Origin: Diadophis punctatus similis
Taxonomy: Eukaryota > Chordata > Lepidosauria > Squamata > Dipsadidae
Direction of reading: 5' to 3'
Assembly: GCA_023053685.1 (NCBI GenBank)
Contig: JALIGW010000001.1
Location: forward strand, 161,312,547 to 161,376,546
Length of the DNA: 64,000 bases
How positions within the stretch are numbered: the first letter of the stretch is position 1; the number at the start of each line of letters is the position of its first letter. Below, in pieces: positions 55,243 to 64,000 of the stretch. Under the pieces are notes generated by a model. The model worked only from the letters and a program-made list of their open reading frames with translations, was not told the DNA's origin and searched no databases. The position numbers and the translations under genes were made by a program.

Positions 55243-58200
55243 CCAATGATGGTTATGGAACTGAAGATTTAAAAAACCCTCAGAAATGTGTGTGGAATTG
55301 TAACCTCCTGAATAATAACTCTCATGTGAAGAATTATTTATAAAATGTGTAGCAATCCCAAAGTGGGGGTGACAGTATCAAATAGGATTTAAATTTTAGA
55401 ACTCAAAAGGCACCTACAGTATATTGAGAATGCATATTTGTAGAGTCCTGTTGAAGATTCTGTCAATAGGTAATATCCATTAAATCTTAATGACCAGCAG
55501 ACAAGATTACCCACTGTTATTGAGGTCTAAACCTTGGCTGATGGAAAGTTCGCCAGCAAATACAAGTGATTGCAAACCCAGACTGATCTGACTTTGGAAC
55601 ATTTTCAGAATGGTTGAAAAACTGGTAAAGTCAGAACATTTTGGACTCAGAAAGGACTACTTGACAGCTTAAAACATGTTACATGCTACTATGCAGGCCA
55701 TTTAAATACCTTTTGGACAAGTCAGATTTCCACTGAGGAAGAGTGGAAATTTGGCTTTAAAAAAAAATATCTGGACAGAAAGTGGTTGATTTGTTTAGGT
55801 GCAAATAGAGATAGCTTTTGAGAAGGCTGCACATTCTTTGCAATGTGTCCAGGAGTGCACCCTTTTAAAAACAATTTAAAAAGCAGATTCTTTTTTTTTA
55901 ACTCTAGGAAAGGAAGATCCAGAACAATGGGTATTTCCACCAAAAAAATCTAGAAGAGTCTGTGACAAATCTATTTGTTGCTGGTGTGGAAACAATCTCA
56001 ACCACTCTATTTTGGGCCTTTACTCTAATGATGAAGTACCCTTTAATTCAGAGTAAGTGCGTTACAATTTGACAGTTTCCATTATTTCAGTATCTTGATT
56101 TCAGGTATACAGTATTAAATGTAACTAAGATAAGTGACAATGGCTTTGAATGATATCTGAGTAAAGGAGGCAAAAAAGACAAAGAATTCATTTTTCCAAT
56201 GTTGTGTACTGACTTGAATCATGCAGAGACACAAATGGAGAACCTGCCTTAAAGGAAGTGCTTCTTTTCCATTTCTCTCTATGCTCCAGAGCATGTTTTG
56301 GACACCAAATCCAAAGAATGGTGTAGCTCTAGAATTTAGTGAATACATGTTATTAGTTACTACCGTAGAAAACTATGATGGTGTGAGACATTGGAGTCTT
56401 ATTATATTACTTACAATATGTAAAGCCCAGTAAGACCAACAGATACTCCAGGCAGGGCACAACAAAGTCATATCCACACAAACCCAAATCAGAATGATTA
56501 AAATCCCCAGCAAACAATAACAATCCTCATAAGTACTCAATGGCTTAAGCTACCTTAGAGTACCCATGCCTGCTGAAACAGGACTGCTTTTGTCCTGGCC
56601 AGTTCAGACTCAGAAGATGAAGAGGAGTTACAGGAGAGTCATCAGCCTGAGGAGATTCAGCAACTCTTTTTCTGTTGGAAAACCTTTTTAGTAATGAAAT
56701 AAGACTTACGTTTGTGTCTGTGAGTTCCATTGGCCGAGACAGGACAACTTTGACAACTTTATGAAGTGTCAGTGGGTTGGGTGGCATTTGTAGCTCCAAA
56801 GGAGATTCTTCCATACTGTAGGGTCTGCCACTCAGAAGGCCTGCTATCTGGTTCACTCTCCAGGCACCTATTCAAGAGGGGAACCAGCAACAGACTGTCT
56901 CTTCACAAACCAGATAGTCAGGTTGAATTCTGCCAGGGTGTTGTTTGATATATCACAGTTTTTTTCTTCTTTTTACAGCCTTCTAGTCACTTGCTTCGAG
57001 GTGGGGTCAGGGCGACTGAATGGAGCTAAGTGTTCAGTGGCCGAATGCCCTTCCTGATGCCTACACAGAATTCGCAGCAGAAATTTTCTCTTTGCACCCT
57101 GATAGAGAAACATCTGTCATTGCCTAGGATTGAACTGTCAACCATCGAGAGTGGGAGGTGTCTTCACCTCTAGGCCACTGCATTGCTCGATCTGATATAT
57201 CACAGTATTATGTGTAAAAAGCACAAGAATCATTTTATACAATTAAAGCTTCTGTCTTATTTTTCTTTGCATGTATCTTCTTTAGTTTGAACTAGTGAAT
57301 GCACTATTCCTCCTCAATTTCCAGAGAAAATTTGCATCTCCTGTCATCGCAGTTTAATATTGCCAAGAGTTAGCACCATAACCAATACAATGAGATTATC
57401 TTACTGGATGTCATTGTTTATTATCTCAGAAAAGGTCCAAGAAGAAATAACAAATGTTGTTGGTCATGCTCAGCCAAGAGCCGAACACCGAACAAAAATG
57501 CCATACACAGATGCTGTAGTCCATGAAGTTCAAAGATATGCCGATGTCATTCCCTTAAACTTGCCACATGCAACTACAGTGGATGTTAACTTTAAAGGCT
57601 ATTTCATTCCAAAGGTGATGTATCTGTATTGTTCTCTTTCTAGTCCTAGCTAGTTACATCCATTTATTACAGTACAACAATAAACAATCTTCAAAAGTTT
57701 TCATAAATCTCTTGCCACAGACTCTATTAATTTTAGGAATATAGTAATCTGGCATATTTGATTTTATTCATACTGTATGGAGGCACAAGCTTGCATACAG
57801 ATAGAGTAGGGTGTATGTTGCATGGGAGAGCTATATTAATCTATGACAGCCAACAAAATCAGAGCTTATATCACCATAATGATCAAATAGGAGTGCAATA
57901 TATTCTTCAGAATAATTAAGTGATGATGTTTCTCATAGATCCTAATACATTCTCAGAGAATACTGTATGTATTGACCCTTTTCATTTTGCCATCCACAAG
58001 TAACTTATGAGAATCTACTGTGTAAGGACTCCTTTATCCATGAAGAATAAGCACTGGAATGAAGACTTTGAAGTTTTAATGTTTGAAAAGTTTCCTTGGC
58101 TTAAGAAGCCTTCTACTGCATATTAGCACCCTAAGACTAGGAACCATGGAACTCAGTGCTGTTTACTATCCAGTAAACATCTGAAGGGTTGTTTTTTTCC

Positions 58201-60344
58201 ATTTGCAGTGCAGCAGAAAAGTCTTTTATAAGTCCATTTTATGGTTTGCAAACAGAAACAAAGGCACAATGTTGTTCAACAATTCAAAAATCTCTCCAAA
58301 CAGTCCAGAGTAGGTGATTGGGCAGATTAGTGCCCTGTGTACCACATTGGAGATTTTAGGATTATAGAATAACTTGGTACATTATATACCATCTTGATTT
58401 TTAAATCACCCATTCCTTTCTCTTTATAGGGCACCTATGTGGTTCCCTTGCTGACGTCTGTGCTCCATGATGAATCTCAGTGGGAGAGACCTCATGACTT
58501 CTACCCTGAGCATTTTCTCAACACTGAAGGAAAATTTGTAAAAAGAAATGCATTCATGCCTTTCTCTGCAGGTAGCAGCTTATTTTAAATTATATTAAAA
58601 TGATACTCAGCTTTTCTCCTTGATTAAAATCTCCCAAAGTGGCTAGTAGGAGTAAAAGTTAATAGCAATAGTTTTTAGCTGTTATTTTTCCAGGTCACTC
58701 CTAACTTAGAAATTTCCTGTGCGGAAGGTGATAAGAATAGAATAGAATAGAATAGAATAGAATAGAATAGAATAGAATAGAATAGAATAGAATAGAATAG
58801 AACAGAACAGAACAGAACAGAACAGAACAGAACAGAATAGAATTCTTTATTGGCCAAGTGTGATTGGACACACAAGGAATTTGTCTTTGATGCATATGCT
58901 CTCAGTGTACATAAAAGAAAAGATATATTTGTCAAGAATCATGAGGTACAACACTTAATGATTGTCATAGGGTACAAATAAGCAATCAGGAAACAATCAA
59001 TATTAATATAAATCGTAAGGATACAAGCAACAAGTTACAGTCATACAGTCATAAGTGGGAGGAGATGGGTGATAGGAACGATGAGAAGATTAATAGTAAT
59101 AGTAATGCAGCCTTAGCGAACAGTTTGACAGTGGTGAGGGAATTATTTGTTTAGCAGAGTGATGGCGTTCGGGAAAAACCTGTTCTTGTGTCTAGTTGTC
59201 TTGGTGTGCAGTGCTCTATAGCATCGTTTTGAGGGTAGGAGTTGAAACAATTTATGTCCAGGATGCAAGGGGTCAGTAAATTTTTTCACGGCCCTCTTTT
59301 TGACTCTTGCAGTGTACAGGTCCTCAATGGAAGGCAGGTTGGCAGTAATCATTTTTTTGCAGTTCTGATTATCCTCTGAAGTCTGTGTCTGTCTTGTTGG
59401 GTTGCAGAACCGAACCAGACAGTTATAGAGGTGCAGATGACAGACTCAATAATTCCTCTGTAGAACTGTATCAGCAGTTCCTTGGGCAGTTTGAGCTTCC
59501 TGAGTTGGTGCAGAAAGAACATTCTTTGTTGTGCTTTTTTGATGAAGTTTTTGATGTTAGGTGACGATTTTAGGTCTTGAGATATGATAGAACCTAGAAA
59601 TGTGAAGGTCTCTACTGTTGATACTGTGTTGTCTAGTATTGTAAGAGGTGGTAGAATGTGAGGGTTTCTCCTAAAGTCTACCACCATTTCTACAGTTTTA
59701 GTTAATAACAATAATTTATTAAATTTATATGCTCACAGTTTAGAAAAAAATATAGCCACAGGCATTAAAGGTTCCAGCATTTATGTGAACATCTCTACTT
59801 TTAATTTCATTGGCAGGGCATCCTAAGATTTTTTAATAAATAATCACTCTGGGAAACAGAAATATTTACACCTGCTATTTCAGCACTGTAATGCAATTCA
59901 TGATTTACTTCAGTTTTGCAGACCAATTATAAGGGTATTTTCAGTGGCAGTACATCAGTCTTTCAGAATTTGCATTATTTTTCGATATCATTAGTCAGCA
60001 TGATCTTGCTACATTCTAACCTCTCTTCTTGGGTTGGATTTATTATTCTGAATTTTACAGTAAACTCTCAAACCAATATGTCATGAGAAGATGAAATAAA
60101 ATACTGTTAGCAAAACTAATAAACCCAAATCCTCTGTTCTCTACTCCTTGTTACAGGTCAGAGAGTATGTCCAGGTGAGGCCCTTGCCAAAACAGAAATA
60201 TTCATGTTCTTTACTAGTCTTCTGCAGAGATTCACCCTCCAGCCAGCTCCTGGATTATCAAAAGAAGACCTGGACATGACCCGTGCAGTTGGGTTTACCA
60301 CACCTCCCAAGACTTGCACATTATGTGCTCTACCACATTTCTAA
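45735..60344 (+). CDS. Cytochrome P450 family 2, tandem copy 2 (complete, nine exons)
   Basis: Exons 45735-45917, 47363-47525, 48761-48910, 53140-53300, 54078-54251, 55908-56052, 57430-57614, 58430-58571 and 60157-60344 join to 496 codons plus TAA. Exon 1 is one codon shorter than in copy 1; all other exon lengths are identical. Signatures are complete: anchor segment, [13 protein letters not shown] hinge, WRVMRR C-helix, [12 protein letters not shown]-helix, EVQR K-helix (ExxR) and haem loop [12 protein letters not shown]. Reading frame and GT/AG sites are intact, so both copies look functional. Coding differences are uneven: by eye 17/161 in exon 4, 14/145 in exon 6, 6/185 in exon 7 and 11/142 in exon 8. 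Intron 8 is 1.6 kb here against 5.1 kb in copy 1. Substrate unknown; a CYP2AC-type identity is a guess from linkage. Confidence 0.93.
46053..46406 (+). mobile_element. 354-bp hAT-type element in copy 2 intron 1
   Basis: CAGAGGTGGGTTCCTCC ... GTTAGAACCCACCCCTG with exact 8-bp duplication GACCAAAT (46,045-46,052 and 46,407-46,414). Copy 1 lacks it at the matching site, so it post-dates the gene duplication. Confidence 0.9.
46790..46888 (-). mobile_element. CR1 3'-end remnant with (AGAAC)n tail
   Basis: About 13 AGAAC units followed by TATCAGAGTTAGAAGGGACC, the complement of the snake CR1 terminus. Confidence 0.75.
46889..47036. repeat. Truncated hAT fragment plus composite (ATTCA)n-(ATTCC)n microsatellite
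   Basis: GGGTGGGTTCTAACTTGCCT (46,889 onward) is the right end of the 46,053 family. It breaks off into about nine ATTCA units and then about nine ATTCC units. Confidence 0.8.
47363..47525 (+). CDS. CYP2 copy 2 exon 2
   Basis: 163 bp, acceptor TTCCAG, donor GTGAGG. Encodes [19 protein letters not shown], with Ala-Pro where copy 1 has Ala-Thr in the SRS1-adjacent stretch. Confidence 0.95.
47988..48338. mobile_element. 351-bp hAT-type element in copy 2 intron 2
   Basis: CAGGGGTGAGATTCAGC ... GAATGTCACCCCTG with exact 8-bp duplication CATATTTC (47,980-47,987 and 48,339-48,346). Absent at the matching site in copy 1. Confidence 0.9.
48500..48622. mobile_element. Old palindromic MITE, counterpart of 26,077-26,200
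   Basis: TTAGTGTTTCCATACAC ... AGGTTGAGAAACTCTG. Same position in intron 2 relative to exon 3 as in copy 1, so inherited through the duplication. Confidence 0.6.
48761..48910 (+). CDS. CYP2 copy 2 exon 3
   Basis: 150 bp, acceptor TTCCAG, donor GTGAGT. C-helix [20 protein letters not shown]. Confidence 0.95.
49167..49301. mobile_element. 135-bp palindromic hAT MITE
   Basis: CACTGTTTCTCAACC ... GGTTGAGAAACACTG, arms meeting at CCAGCAACGCTGG. Exact duplication CTCTAGAA (49,159-49,166 and 49,302-49,309). Confidence 0.92.
49627..49663. repeat. (GAT)n microsatellite
   Basis: About 12 GAT units inside L1-derived sequence. Confidence 0.9.
53140..53300 (+). CDS. CYP2 copy 2 exon 4
   Basis: 161 bp, acceptor GTCTAG, donor GTAATG. 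Encodes [20 protein letters not shown]; the last 13 codons differ most from copy 1. Confidence 0.95.
53825..53959. mobile_element. 135-bp palindromic hAT MITE
   Basis: CAGTGTTTCTCAACC ... TTGGGAAACACTG, arms meeting at CCAGCGAATGCTGG. Exact duplication CTCTATAT (53,817-53,824 and 53,960-53,967). In copy 2 intron 4; not in copy 1. Confidence 0.92.
54078..54251 (+). CDS. CYP2 copy 2 exon 5
   Basis: 174 bp, acceptor TTTCAG, donor GTAATG. Encodes [20 protein letters not shown] to SYLVQQQQ. Confidence 0.95.
54990..55165 (-). mobile_element. tRNA-derived SINE (antisense)
   Basis: Complement of the 7,745 type: GGTTTGCCCTTGCCTGCTTC, AAGGTCACTCAGCTGG, GCCTTAATCACTATACTAAA. Confidence 0.6.
55205..55239. 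repeat. (GA)n microsatellite
   Basis: About 17 GA units in copy 2 intron 5. Confidence 0.9.
55908..56052 (+). CDS. CYP2 copy 2 exon 6
   Basis: 145 bp, acceptor CTCTAG, donor GTAAGT. I-helix [15 protein letters not shown]. Confidence 0.95.
56980..57195 (-). mobile_element. tRNA-like SINE of a different family (antisense)
   Basis: Ends CTCTAGGCCACTGCATTGCTC (complement of a tRNA-like head) and contains GGATTGAACTGTCAACCATC (complement of a B box). The body TGAATGGAGCTAAGTGTTCA is unlike the other SINEs here. Confidence 0.5.
57430..57614 (+). CDS. CYP2 copy 2 exon 7
   Basis: 185 bp, acceptor TCTCAG, donor GTGATG. K-helix [20 protein letters not shown]. Only six differences from copy 1. Confidence 0.95.
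58430..58571 (+). CDS. CYP2 copy 2 exon 8
   Basis: 142 bp, acceptor TTATAG, donor GTAGCA. Encodes [20 protein letters not shown] to FMPFSAG. Confidence 0.95.
58736..58841. repeat. (AATAG)n-(AACAG)n microsatellite
   Basis: About 13 AATAG units, then about 7 AACAG units, at the 3' tail of the antisense LINE that follows. Confidence 0.93.
58842..59765 (-). mobile_element. L2/CR1-type LINE 3' portion (antisense) in copy 2 intron 8
   Basis: The minus-strand frame 59,711-59,349 reads [34 protein letters not shown] and [20 protein letters not shown]. It continues with a frame break in 59,352-59,143 ([20 protein letters not shown]). This is the reverse-transcriptase thumb and C-terminus. The 3' end carries the microsatellite at 58,736. 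Confidence 0.8.
60157..60344 (+). CDS. CYP2 copy 2 exon 9
   Basis: 188 bp to TAA, acceptor GTTACAG. Begins [14 protein letters not shown] with the haem-ligand Cys and ends ...TLCALPHF. Confidence 0.95.
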
Positions 60345-60720
60345 AAACTAGGGATATTCAGAGACTCATGAATTGCTCAGCTGTATCTATCTTTTGGAGC
60401 CTTTTTTCCCTGCAATATCTAGTTTTGGATATGATCTATTGGTGGCCGATATATATGCTGTCTCTTAAATGTTAAGAATACCTCATATCTGAGTCCCATA
60501 AGATCAGTAGTAGACAAGGATACATCAAAATTCATAGTAGCAAACATCAAAATTTATTTTTTAATTGGAATATATGATCATCAATTTCCAAGAGGAAAAG
60601 CCAGTTCCCAAATGAGTAATACTATCAGTAGCAGACAAAGGATACATGAGAATTGGCCCTTAGTTGTTATATCAATCACTACACAGGGACAATAAAAAAA
60701 CCTGCCCTCTTGTTTTTGTA
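60345..60720. other. 3' flank of CYP2 copy 2
   Basis: Resembles the copy 1 3' flank for about 100 bases. A candidate poly(A) signal AATAAA lies at 60,691-60,696. Confidence 0.4.
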
Positions 60721-63460
60721 TAATTTACCCTTGTCTTTAAAGCATTAAAAACCCTGTTTGCAGCTAAATCCATGTGTTCAGATGAAAACCAGCGAAGATC
60801 TGATTTGGACAAAGCATTGAAGTCCCAGCTGTATAGACAAAATATATTTTACTTTTTATTGGATAAGGTATGAACATTTATTTCCAAGAAGAAAACTGGT
60901 TCCCAAATGTTCAAGAAAATTGGACTCATTCCCAACATTGACTGCTCTCTCTGAGCAGCAATATTACACTGACTGAAAGTCCCTCATTTATGAAATATAT
61001 TGGATATATATGACTACATTTTCCTATCTTTTGTATGACCAACTTTTATTATGATGGTTTAACTATAAATTTCTCCCAACACAACTGACAGAAGACGCCA
61101 AGAAAATCTGCAAATTCTAAAAGGACAAGTTTGGAACTTTTTCCTCATGAACATTAACAAAGTTGAGAAATCCTTGAGAAAAAGATAAGCTTATAACTAC
61201 TTGACAAACATTCCAGAGAAGAAAAAGATTTTATTCCCTGAAGACAAACTGGAAGGAGTGATTTAAACTTAATGAGTCAATTGGAATTAGGATGGATTTA
61301 TATCAGTCTGATATTTGTAATTGAATCTTAATCTAAAGTTTGTATTTTTTTCCTTTATATATAATGCTTAACTAATTCCTCAAATTTGTAAAATATCATT
61401 GAAAATGTATTTGAAATTATCTATGCTAAGAGAAAGTGAAAGTTGAAGAAAAAGATGTATTAACTCAAGGAAACGTTTAGAATTTTAAAAAGGAAGTATA
61501 CAAGAAGAAAAATTTTATTCTATGAGGGTAATTCGGAGGTAGTGATCTAAATTTAATGAGTTAATTGGAGTTTGTTAGAATTTTATGGATCTGAAAGTGC
61601 ACTTTAAAGTATGTATGTTAAAAGGAAGTTAAAACAAAGATGTATGAGAGTGGTTTGATTTTAGAAATGTTTTTAAAGAAAAGTTTAGTGTTTTAAAATG
61701 GATGGAAAAAAGTATTTTACCTTTAAGGTTAAAGAATCTGAAAGAATACAGTGAACTTTGTTAATATAAATGGTGATGGTTTATAAAGATTATTAAGTGC
61801 AGATAAAAATGCATATTATTTTGTTCTGGCTGTACTTCTGTACATTGGAGATGTAGACCACGAGCTCCATGGCCTGCTCTGAGCTCTCCCCATTGGAGGG
61901 CTCTGAAAGGAGCCATAGCCACCCTGTAGGGGTGGTGAAGTAAAGGGGGGTGCCTTGCAAATCAAGGAGAGCCGCATCTCTCCTCCATGACTTGGAAAAA
62001 CCCCCTCATCCGAAAACGAGGAGCAGCAGCAGTCAACATGGCTGCCATGAAGCTGGGGACAGCCAGAACACCTAAGACAGGGCAGGAGCAAATAGAGCAG
62101 AGACTGTGTTGCTGGGTGAGATGATTCTTTTTTCTTTACAAATAACCCCAAGGGGAAAAAAATCCTAGAGAAGAGACTCTAAAAATATAACTGTTTAAGT
62201 CGCAGAAGAAAATATTTTTAAAGAGATTTATGCTGAAAAGTGAGTTGAGAGTGCCATATACTGACAAAAGGAAAAGTGACTCCTAGACTCCTGGAAATTT
62301 ACAGAGGAGAAAATACTTGATATTTGTTGGCTGTGATTTCTAGCTGTTTATTGCCTTATGCTTACCAGAGGCGGAAATAAGAAAGACATTTTATAAAAGA
62401 GATGCTGGGGAGTTAGAATAAAAGACTAAAATCACAGAGTAGACTTAAAGAACTTGGAAAGTATCTTGGACTATCAGAGTATTGAGTAAATGCTGGAATT
62501 GGCTCATTTAAACAATTGACCTTGTTTTGAAAGAAATGGAGTGAAACAAATATCTGCTGGAAAAAAGGCAGTATGGTAATTTGAGAGGGGAGCTCCATTT
62601 AATAAACCATACTTCTAGGGTTTTGGACACTCTGAATTAGATTGAGGCGTGGTTGTTTATTCCACTTTTATCGCTATTATGACTGGAGTTGAAGGAACAG
62701 CTGTGAAAATGAGAGGATTTCTTAATGAGATAACCTTGTTGTTCCAAAATATTATGAATTTAGTCGATGGTATGGATCAGAAAATGGAAAACATTTTGCA
62801 AAGAACAAGGAACAAAGACCAAACTGCCCATGAATTGGTGGAAGCAACAGAAAGATTGGATGAAATGGACCATTTAAGCCAACAAATGGAACACGAACAG
62901 GGAAAAAATATGGATCAGAAAAATCAGCAAATAAAGCAACAGCTCGACGAAGAGGAGGATTAAATAAATGATAAGCAAAAGGAACGAAAAGAACAGAGGG
63001 ATTGGCCACATCAACAAATAAAACAAGGACTGGAGCAAAAAATAGGATTGACAAATCAGCTGACAAAGGAAGAAATTCTGAAGAAAATAAAACAGACAAA
63101 TCAACAATTGGAGAGACAGGAAGATACCTTTGATAAGGAGATTGGGATATGGGCAGACAATGGGAGAATTGGCAGCACAAGATTGAACTGGGAAAAATGT
63201 TTAGATTGAACAAAAAAGATGAAGATAGAGATAAAGATGAGGAGTGTGGGAGGCAAATTAAAAAATGGATAAGAATTGAAGCACTAAAGAGAAGAGAAAA
63301 ATTGGGTAGAAAAATTGCCCTTTAAATATTAAAGTAGCCTGATTGTAAGCTAAGGAGGAAGAAATAAAATTAGATAGGGGAAATATTAGAACATAAATTG
63401 TTTATAGAATGAATAAAAATAATAGAAAGATTAGAAGTTTACAGATGTTAGGCATTTTTC
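60721..63460 (+). mobile_element. L1-like 5' region with broken ORF1
   Basis: 60,721-61,800 is AT-rich. 61,960-62,130 matches the complement of the 5' end of the insertion at 12,857-14,168. An ORF1-type frame follows at 62,649-62,963. No ORF2 is visible, so the copy is 3'-truncated or rearranged. Confidence 0.5.
62649..62963 (+). pseudogene. L1 ORF1-like coiled-coil frame (broken)
   Basis: 104 codons. From about residue 30 the sequence is a heptad-type coil (QNIMNLVDGMDQKMENILQR, ATERLDEMDHLSQQMEHEQG). A stop at 62,961 interrupts it, and the same Gln/Lys/Glu-rich style continues past the stop in the plus strand to about 63,180. ORF1 in L1 elements encodes a coiled-coil RNA chaperone. Identification rests on style and context only. 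Confidence 0.45.
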
Positions 63461-63605
63461 TTTTATGTATGTTTAACCAATATAATGAGGATTACATAAA
63501 TTTGATTAATATGATAGAGATTATTAACAATGTTTACATGAATTGGATCAATATGAATGATACCTAGTTAAATTTGTTCATATATAATAGAGAAATATTT
63601 AGATC

Positions 63606-64000
63606 AGGGGTCCCCAACCTTTCGGACTTCAGGGACCACTAAATTCATAATTTTACATCCCATGGATAATATGATCTGCCTAATGACCGGCTGGGTGGGC
63701 ATGGGTAGGTGGTCATGTGACTGGGTGGGCGTGGCCAACTCAATGTCACTCACGTCGAGGTGCACCTCACTGGCCTCCCCTTCTAGCCACTCCTTGCCTG
63801 CCTGCCCGGGCTCCTTAGAGCCCCAACAGGAAGCAGTTGTTGGAGCTAAGCAGCCACCATGAGAAATAGTTGGCAAAACAGCTGGCTCAGGTCAAATTGG
63901 ATCTGGCCGAGAAGGAGGCTCAGCAGAAGCACCTCCTAGAGGACTACAAGCATAGGCTTTCCAAGCAGAGAGAAGACCTGCGGGAGTGCAAGGCCAGATT
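63606..64000 (+). mobile_element. hAT-like element start joined to a coiled-coil reading frame (runs off right edge)
   Basis: CAGGGGTCCCCAACCTTTCG is a typical hAT-type terminus. After a spacer with GGTGGTCATGTGACTGGGTG units, a frame opens after TAG at 63,867-63,869 and stays open to 64,000. It reads LAKQLAQVKLDLAEKEAQQK then HLLEDYKHRLSKQREDLREC, a strong heptad coil. The protein is not recognised. The frame may be captured host exon sequence or the true start of another gene. Confidence 0.45.

Overview
The window is vertebrate nuclear DNA, most likely from a snake. It contains CR1 LINE 3' ends that run straight into (TTCTA)n, (AATAG)n or (AGAAC)n microsatellites, a pattern described for snake genomes. 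It also has squamate tRNA-type SINEs, RTE/Bov-B-like, L1 and R4-like LINEs, and many short hAT-type elements. Genes are split into exons with GT-AG introns; nothing bacterial is present.

Three protein-coding genes are supported, all on the + strand. (1) 6,516-17,685: exons 4-10 of an Rh-family ammonia-channel gene. Exon lengths and sequence fit RHAG (erythroid Rh-associated glycoprotein). Exons 1-3 are not seen and should lie left of the window. (2) 23,652-40,237: a complete nine-exon cytochrome P450 of family CYP2 (497 codons plus stop). (3) 45,735-60,344: a second complete nine-exon CYP2 gene (496 codons plus stop), a tandem duplicate of the first. All splice sites in both P450 genes are GT/AG, and both reading frames are intact. 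Linkage to RHAG suggests the CYP2AC subfamily, but that is an inference.

Region by region: 1 to about 1,400 holds the 5' part of a minus-strand Ty1/copia-like LTR retrotransposon. It has a gag start, a primer-binding site matching the anticodon arm of initiator tRNA-Met, and a GC-rich LTR or leader. From 2.3 to 6.2 kb there are LINE and CR1 remnants and two 535-bp hAT elements. RHAG with repeat-filled introns follows (6.5-17.7 kb). From 17.7 to 23.6 kb is intergenic DNA with a purine tract of about 790 bp. The two P450 genes and their spacer occupy 23.6-60.3 kb. L1 5' region remnants follow, then a transposon-like end attached to an open coiled-coil reading frame that runs off the window at 64,000.

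Much of the non-coding content is nested mobile DNA. Exact 8-bp target-site duplications can be read around many hAT elements. Presence or absence at matching intron positions shows which insertions came before or after the P450 duplication. No CRISPR array, functional tRNA, rRNA or operon is present.
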